Position numbers and translations under genes: made by a program. A DNA stretch of 44,709 nucleotides from Jeotgalicoccus sp052093725 (lineage in GTDB: Bacteria; Bacillota; Bacilli; Staphylococcales; Salinicoccaceae), in the NCBI GenBank assembly GCA_052093725.1, contig JBQDHL010000006.1, positions 1 through 44,709 on the forward strand, given 5' to 3'. Shown in pieces: positions 41,188-44,709 of this stretch. The notes under the pieces are model-generated. The model saw only the letters and a list, made by a program, of their open reading frames with translations. It ran no database searches and had not been told where the DNA came from. The number at the start of each line of letters is the position of its first letter. Within the stretch, counting starts at the first letter, position 1.

Positions 41188-42006
41188 TTAAACTGGTAAA
41201 TTATAACGATTATAAGGTAAATCGCGTTTGTGCTGTGACTGATAATATAAAGTTTTAATTCTGTCATATGCTTCATCCGGAACTGATTTTCCTTCTAAAA
41301 AGTCATCGATATGCTCATAAGTCACACCGAGTGCTTCTTCGTCACTCAACAGCGGTTTATCACTTTCGAGATCTGCTGTCGGCACTTTTTCATACAGATG
41401 TGCAGATGCGCCGAGATACTTCATAATGTCCCGTCCCTGACGTTTGTTAAGACCCGTCAGCGGCGCAAGATCCGCCGCTCCGTCGCCGTGTTTCGTATAA
41501 AAACCAGTCAGCGCTTCAGCTGCATGGTCTGTACCGAGGACAACACCACCGGTATGCGCCGCGATGGCATATTGAACTTTCATACGCTCGCGCGCTTTCT
41601 CGTTGCCGCGAACAAAATCGCTTAAATCATAGCCGCTGTCAGACAGCGCCTTAACGCCGGCATCGACTGCCGGTTTAATATTAACTGTCGTTTCAGCGCT
41701 CGGGTTGATAAATTCCATCGCATCTCGTGCATCGTCCTCGTCGCGCTGTTCACCGTAGGGAAGGCGCACGCCGTAAAATTTAATGCTGTTGCCTTCTTCA
41801 TTCAGCTCATCGACAGCAAGCTGCGCAATTTTACCGAGCAGCGTCGAGTCCTGTCCGCCTGAAATACCAAGGACAAAACTTTTAATAAAATCATATTTTT
41901 TTACGTAGTCTTTTAAAAAGTTAATAATTTCACGCGTTTCTGTCTCCGGATTTATTTCCGGTTTCACGTGCAGTTTATCTATTATGTGCCGCTGCAGCTC
42001 GTCCAT
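41188..42006 (-). CDS. nadE: NH3-dependent NAD+ synthetase
   Basis: 272-residue ATP-pyrophosphatase that amidates deamido-NAD with ammonia as the last NAD step. PP-loop GISGGQDSTL, then YGEQRDEDDA, NIKPAVDAG, LGTDHAAEALTGFYTKHGDGAADLAPLTGL and the C-terminal QSQHKRDLPY. The short length without an amidase domain shows it uses free ammonia. GGAGTG lies before the ATG. It lies 6 bases after pncB, so the two NAD-salvage enzymes are made together. Confidence 0.97.
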   Translation of the reverse strand: MDELQRHIIDKLHVKPEINPETETREIINFLKDYVKKYDFIKSFVLGISGGQDSTLLGKIAQLAVDELNEEGNSIKFYGVRLPYGEQRDEDDARDAMEFINPSAETTVNIKPAVDAGVKALSDSGYDLSDFVRGNEKARERMKVQYAIAAHTGGVVLGTDHAAEALTGFYTKHGDGAADLAPLTGLNKRQGRDIMKYLGASAHLYEKVPTADLESDKPLLSDEEALGVTYEHIDDFLEGKSVPDEAYDRIKTLYYQSQHKRDLPYNRYNLPV

Positions 42007-42012
42007 ATAAAA

Positions 42013-43464
42013 TCACTCCAATATACTATTTGAAAGTTCTTCTATGAGATTATTTTTAACATTCCATAATTCAGTCGATAAATCCACCGGATATTCCTGC
42101 GGGTTTAAGAAACGTTTCGTTTCTTCCCAAATCGTATCGAGACTCTCCCGGCAGTTCTGCTGCATGTCGCCGACTGACGGCGAATTGTAAACAAGCTTTC
42201 CGTCGATGAATACATCCTGCAACAGTTCAATCGGTTCAAATGACTTAACCAATTTCCGTTTAACCGTATGCACTGGATGGAACATTAAGAGCGGTTTGTC
42301 AGTATCGATAATTTCATCATGAAGTGTAATATAATCTCCCTCTGACATTCCTGTTTCCTTATTGATGATACGGTAAACTTTCTTCTTGCCCGGCGTCGTC
42401 GTTTTTTCAACGTTGCCGGAAATTTTCATGCGGTTCTGCCATTCACCTTCTTCGTTTTGAATGGCTGCAAGTTTATAGACCGCGCCAAGTGCCGGGTTAT
42501 CATAAGCTGTGATCAGTTTCGTACCAATCCCCCAGCCGTCGACTTTAGCGCCCTGCGACATTAATGATAATATTGTTACCTCATCGAGATCGTTCGACAC
42601 GATAATCTGTACATCTGTGTAGCCTGCCTCATCGAGCATTGTGCGGGCTCGTTTCGTTAAGTATGCAATGTCTCCTGAATCTATTCTGATACCTTTGAAA
42701 TTAATCTTATCGCCGAATTCGTCCGCTACTTTAATAGCTGTCGGAATACCCGATTTAATTGTGTCGAATGTATCGACTAAAAATACACAGTCCGAATGCG
42801 TTTCAGCATATGCTTTAAAAGCGTCATAATCGTTACCGTATGCCTGTACCATCGCATGAGCATGCGTGCCGCTCGGCTTTAAGCCGAATAATTTCGCAGC
42901 TCTGACGTTACTCGTGCCGTCGAATCCGCCGATTACAGCAGCGCGTGCACCCCATAAAGCAGCATCGAATTCGTGTGCGCGGCGCGTGCCGAATTCCATA
43001 AGGTTATCGTTTGGTACAAGCTGTCTGATACGGCTTGCTTTCGTTGCAATAAGTGTTTGGAAATTCACGATATTGAGCAGTGCCGTTTCAATCAGCTGCG
43101 CTTCAGCGAGCGTCGCTTCAACCTGTACAAGCGGTTCATTATTAAATACTGTTTCCCCTTCAGCCATTGAACGGACCGTTCCCGTAAAACGAACTGTTTT
43201 TAAGTAATTTAAAAAATCCTCACCGTAGCCGAGAGTGCTTAAATATTCGATGTCGTTGTCCGAGAAACGCAGTTTTTCCAAATAATCGATAATATGCGTT
43301 AATCCTGCAAAAACAGCATAGCCATTTTCAAAAGGCATCCTTCTGAAATATAAATCAAAAATTGTCTGACGTTCATGTATACCTTGTTCGTAGTAAGTTT
43401 TTGCCATGTTGATCTGATATAAATCCGTGTGCAGCATGAAGCTGTCATCCTTATACTGGTACAT
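42013..43464 (-). CDS. pncB: Nicotinate phosphoribosyltransferase
   Basis: 483-residue enzyme converting nicotinate and PRPP to nicotinate mononucleotide, the entry of the Preiss-Handler NAD salvage route. Features: FMLHTDLYQINMAKTYYEQG at the N terminus, FGTRRAHEFDAALWGARAAVIGGFDGTSNVRAA with the phosphorylated-type His region, GTHAHAMVQA and the PRPP-binding IRIDSGDIAYLTKRAR. AGGAGA precedes the ATG. It is the first gene of the pncB-nadE transcript; the divergent 185-base gap to ppaC carries its promoter. Confidence 0.97.
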   Translation of the reverse strand: MYQYKDDSFMLHTDLYQINMAKTYYEQGIHERQTIFDLYFRRMPFENGYAVFAGLTHIIDYLEKLRFSDNDIEYLSTLGYGEDFLNYLKTVRFTGTVRSMAEGETVFNNEPLVQVEATLAEAQLIETALLNIVNFQTLIATKASRIRQLVPNDNLMEFGTRRAHEFDAALWGARAAVIGGFDGTSNVRAAKLFGLKPSGTHAHAMVQAYGNDYDAFKAYAETHSDCVFLVDTFDTIKSGIPTAIKVADEFGDKINFKGIRIDSGDIAYLTKRARTMLDEAGYTDVQIIVSNDLDEVTILSLMSQGAKVDGWGIGTKLITAYDNPALGAVYKLAAIQNEEGEWQNRMKISGNVEKTTTPGKKKVYRIINKETGMSEGDYITLHDEIIDTDKPLLMFHPVHTVKRKLVKSFEPIELLQDVFIDGKLVYNSPSVGDMQQNCRESLDTIWEETKRFLNPQEYPVDLSTELWNVKNNLIEELSNSILE

Positions 43465-43649
43465 ACATCCATCTCCTGTGCATTAACAATTTATTTGCTT
43501 TAATTTTATCATATAAACTTATTGTATGAACGTTTTGAATACACTATTATCCGCTGATTTTAAAAACTAAGATATAGATAGATAAAAGCAGTAATGTTAA
43601 AATGTAATCATATATACTTTTAGTACAAAGAAAAAGGAGATAGACAGTA

Positions 43650-44576
43650 ATGACACAAAAAATATTCGGCCACCAAAACCCTGATACAGATACAATCACA
43701 TCCGCACTTGTAGTTGCCGACATTGAAACTCAACTCGGCAATGACTCAACACCGTACCGCTTAGGTGAAATAAGCAGTGAAACTGCATACGCACTTGAGT
43801 ATTTCAGTGTGGAGGCCCCTGCTTTACTAAATGAAGTCGGCGACGGCGACGAAGTTATTCTAGTCGATCACAATGAAAAACAGCAATCCGCTCCCGGTAT
43901 TGAAAATGCGACAGTGACGAAAGTATTTGATCACCACAGAATCGCAAACTTTGAAACAGAAGGCCCGCTCTACTATCGTGCTGAACCGGTTGGCTGTACA
44001 GCGACAATCCTGAACAAGGTATACAAAGAAAATAACTTAACAATCTCGAAAGTATCAGCAGGACTGATGCTCTCTGCGATTATCTCCGACACATTGTTAT
44101 TCAAATCTCCGACAACGACAGAAGAAGACATCGATGCTGCATCTGAACTTAAAGACATTGCAGGCATTGACCTTGAAGAATACGGTCTTGAAATGCTTAA
44201 AGCAGGCGCATCAACTTCTGATAAAACAGCGCTGCAATTAATTACAGGCGACGCTAAAACATTCGACATCGGCGAGAAGAGTGTGCGAATTGCACAAATT
44301 AACGTCGTTGACGTAGACGAAGTATTCTCACGCCGCGAAGAAATCGAAATCGCGATTAATACTGAAATCGAAAATGACGGCTACGACCTGTTTACACTGA
44401 TTGTGACAGACATTCTGAACTCCAACTCCAAAGTACTTGCTTTAGGACCTGAATTTTCATCAGTGGAACGTGCATTCGACGTTGCACTCGATCAGAACAC
44501 AGCAATACTGGAAGGCGTTGTCTCCCGCAAGAAGCAAGTCGTTCCTAACATTACAAAAGCATTAGCTGATTTATAG
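43650..44576 (+). CDS. ppaC: Manganese-dependent inorganic pyrophosphatase
   Basis: 308-residue family II (DHH) pyrophosphatase, which keeps biosynthetic reactions such as NAD and nucleotide synthesis irreversible. Metal ligands: His8, Asp12, Asp14 (GHQNPDTDT), Asp73 (VDHNE), His95/His96 (FDHHR), and a conserved Asp in SDTLLFKSPT. The DHHA2 C-terminal domain ends in SRKKQVVPNI, the basic substrate-binding motif. No CBS domains, so not nucleotide-regulated. AAGGAGA precedes the ATG. It diverges from pncB and ends at a strong terminator. Confidence 0.97.
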   Translation: MTQKIFGHQNPDTDTITSALVVADIETQLGNDSTPYRLGEISSETAYALEYFSVEAPALLNEVGDGDEVILVDHNEKQQSAPGIENATVTKVFDHHRIANFETEGPLYYRAEPVGCTATILNKVYKENNLTISKVSAGLMLSAIISDTLLFKSPTTTEEDIDAASELKDIAGIDLEEYGLEMLKAGASTSDKTALQLITGDAKTFDIGEKSVRIAQINVVDVDEVFSRREEIEIAINTEIENDGYDLFTLIVTDILNSNSKVLALGPEFSSVERAFDVALDQNTAILEGVVSRKKQVVPNITKALADL

Positions 44577-44588
44577 AATATATTGTGG

Positions 44589-44615
44589 AAACCCGCTTTG
44601 ATAGCGGGTTTTTTG
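44589..44615 (+). terminator. Intrinsic terminator of ppaC
   Basis: AAACCCGCT, TTGAT loop, AGCGGGTTT followed by a T-run. Confidence 0.92.
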
Positions 44616-44646
44616 TTGTTTTTGGAGTGGTTAGGGGTTGCCGTGC

Positions 44647-44709
44647 CTTCAACCACAACACTTAAACACCGATAAACGTCGTCGTTAACTTCAACCACAA
44701 CACATAAAC
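44647..44709. repeat. Short direct repeats at the window edge
   Basis: A 21-base unit beginning CTTCAACCACAACAC and ending TAAAC occurs at 44647-44667 and 44689-44709 with one mismatch and a 42-base period. The second copy ends at the last base, so the array may continue outside the window. The spacer contains AACGTCGTCGTT. Confidence 0.6.

Noticed and set aside
44647..44709. CRISPR array
   Set aside because: Only two 21-base copies with a 42-base period, no typical repeat length or palindromic repeat ends, and no cas genes in view.
1..44709. Mobile element, prophage or genomic island borders
   Set aside because: No transposase, integrase, terminal repeats or tRNA-linked attachment sites are visible; acquisition of the catechol operon is possible but its borders leave no scar.

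Overview
The window looks like chromosome from a low-to-mid GC member of the Staphylococcaceae outside Staphylococcus itself, with a Jeotgalicoccus/Salinicoccus-type relative as the best guess. The main reason is the block pncB-nadE-yebE-NETI-purB / pcrB-pcrA-ligA-camS-gatC-gatA-gatB / dgkB-rlmD, which is the Staphylococcaceae order with lineage-specific changes: no putP between camS and gatC, a VanY-like lipoprotein after purB, and an SGNH-like protein, a GrpB protein and a 5'-nucleotidase inserted around gatB/dgkB. Strong AGGAGG ribosome sites, many TTG/GTG starts, a Fur box and cre sites also fit Bacillales. I see no rRNA, tRNA, insertion sequence, prophage or convincing CRISPR, and no stretch over 300 bases lacks a gene.

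Layout. 1-3.1 kb: an MDR-type oxidoreductase, a GNAT acetyltransferase and a 23S rRNA uridine methyltransferase. 3.2-5.3 kb: an iron-uptake pair, a siderophore-binding lipoprotein plus an IruO-like siderophore reductase, under a perfect Fur box. 5.4-6.8 kb: a small membrane protein and an iron-dependent alcohol dehydrogenase. 7.0-9.6 kb: a PadR-DUF2812-ABC transporter operon with a large palindromic operator, followed by the opposed pair HAAS/DUF4097 protein plus zinc-ribbon membrane protein. 11.2-16 kb: threonine-dehydratase-like enzyme, DHA2 multidrug exporter, DUF819 membrane protein and exonuclease III.

16.1-22.9 kb is the most distinctive region. It holds a complete-looking ortho-cleavage (beta-ketoadipate) operon: muconate cycloisomerase, catechol 1,2-dioxygenase, a DUF3237 protein, an enol-lactonase-like hydrolase, both CoA-transferase subunits and beta-ketoadipyl-CoA thiolase, with an opposed IclR-family regulator. 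Every step from catechol to succinyl-CoA plus acetyl-CoA has a candidate except muconolactone isomerase (CatC). The DUF3237 gene sits exactly where that gene would be expected, so it is my main candidate for a non-orthologous CatC. The promoter carries a perfect cre site over its -35 box. Direct repeats with a 19-bp period occur both there and in front of the IclR gene, which suggests glucose repression plus specific IclR control. An intrinsic terminator after catA may set two expression levels.

23-44.7 kb is mostly housekeeping: rRNA modification, lipid kinase, tRNA-dependent Gln amidotransferase, ligase, helicase, archaeal-type lipid synthase, purine and NAD synthesis, and pyrophosphatase. 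Two intergenic regions there (28634-28707 and 38240-38328) fold into defined structures that I cannot assign to a known RNA family. The window ends inside short direct repeats.
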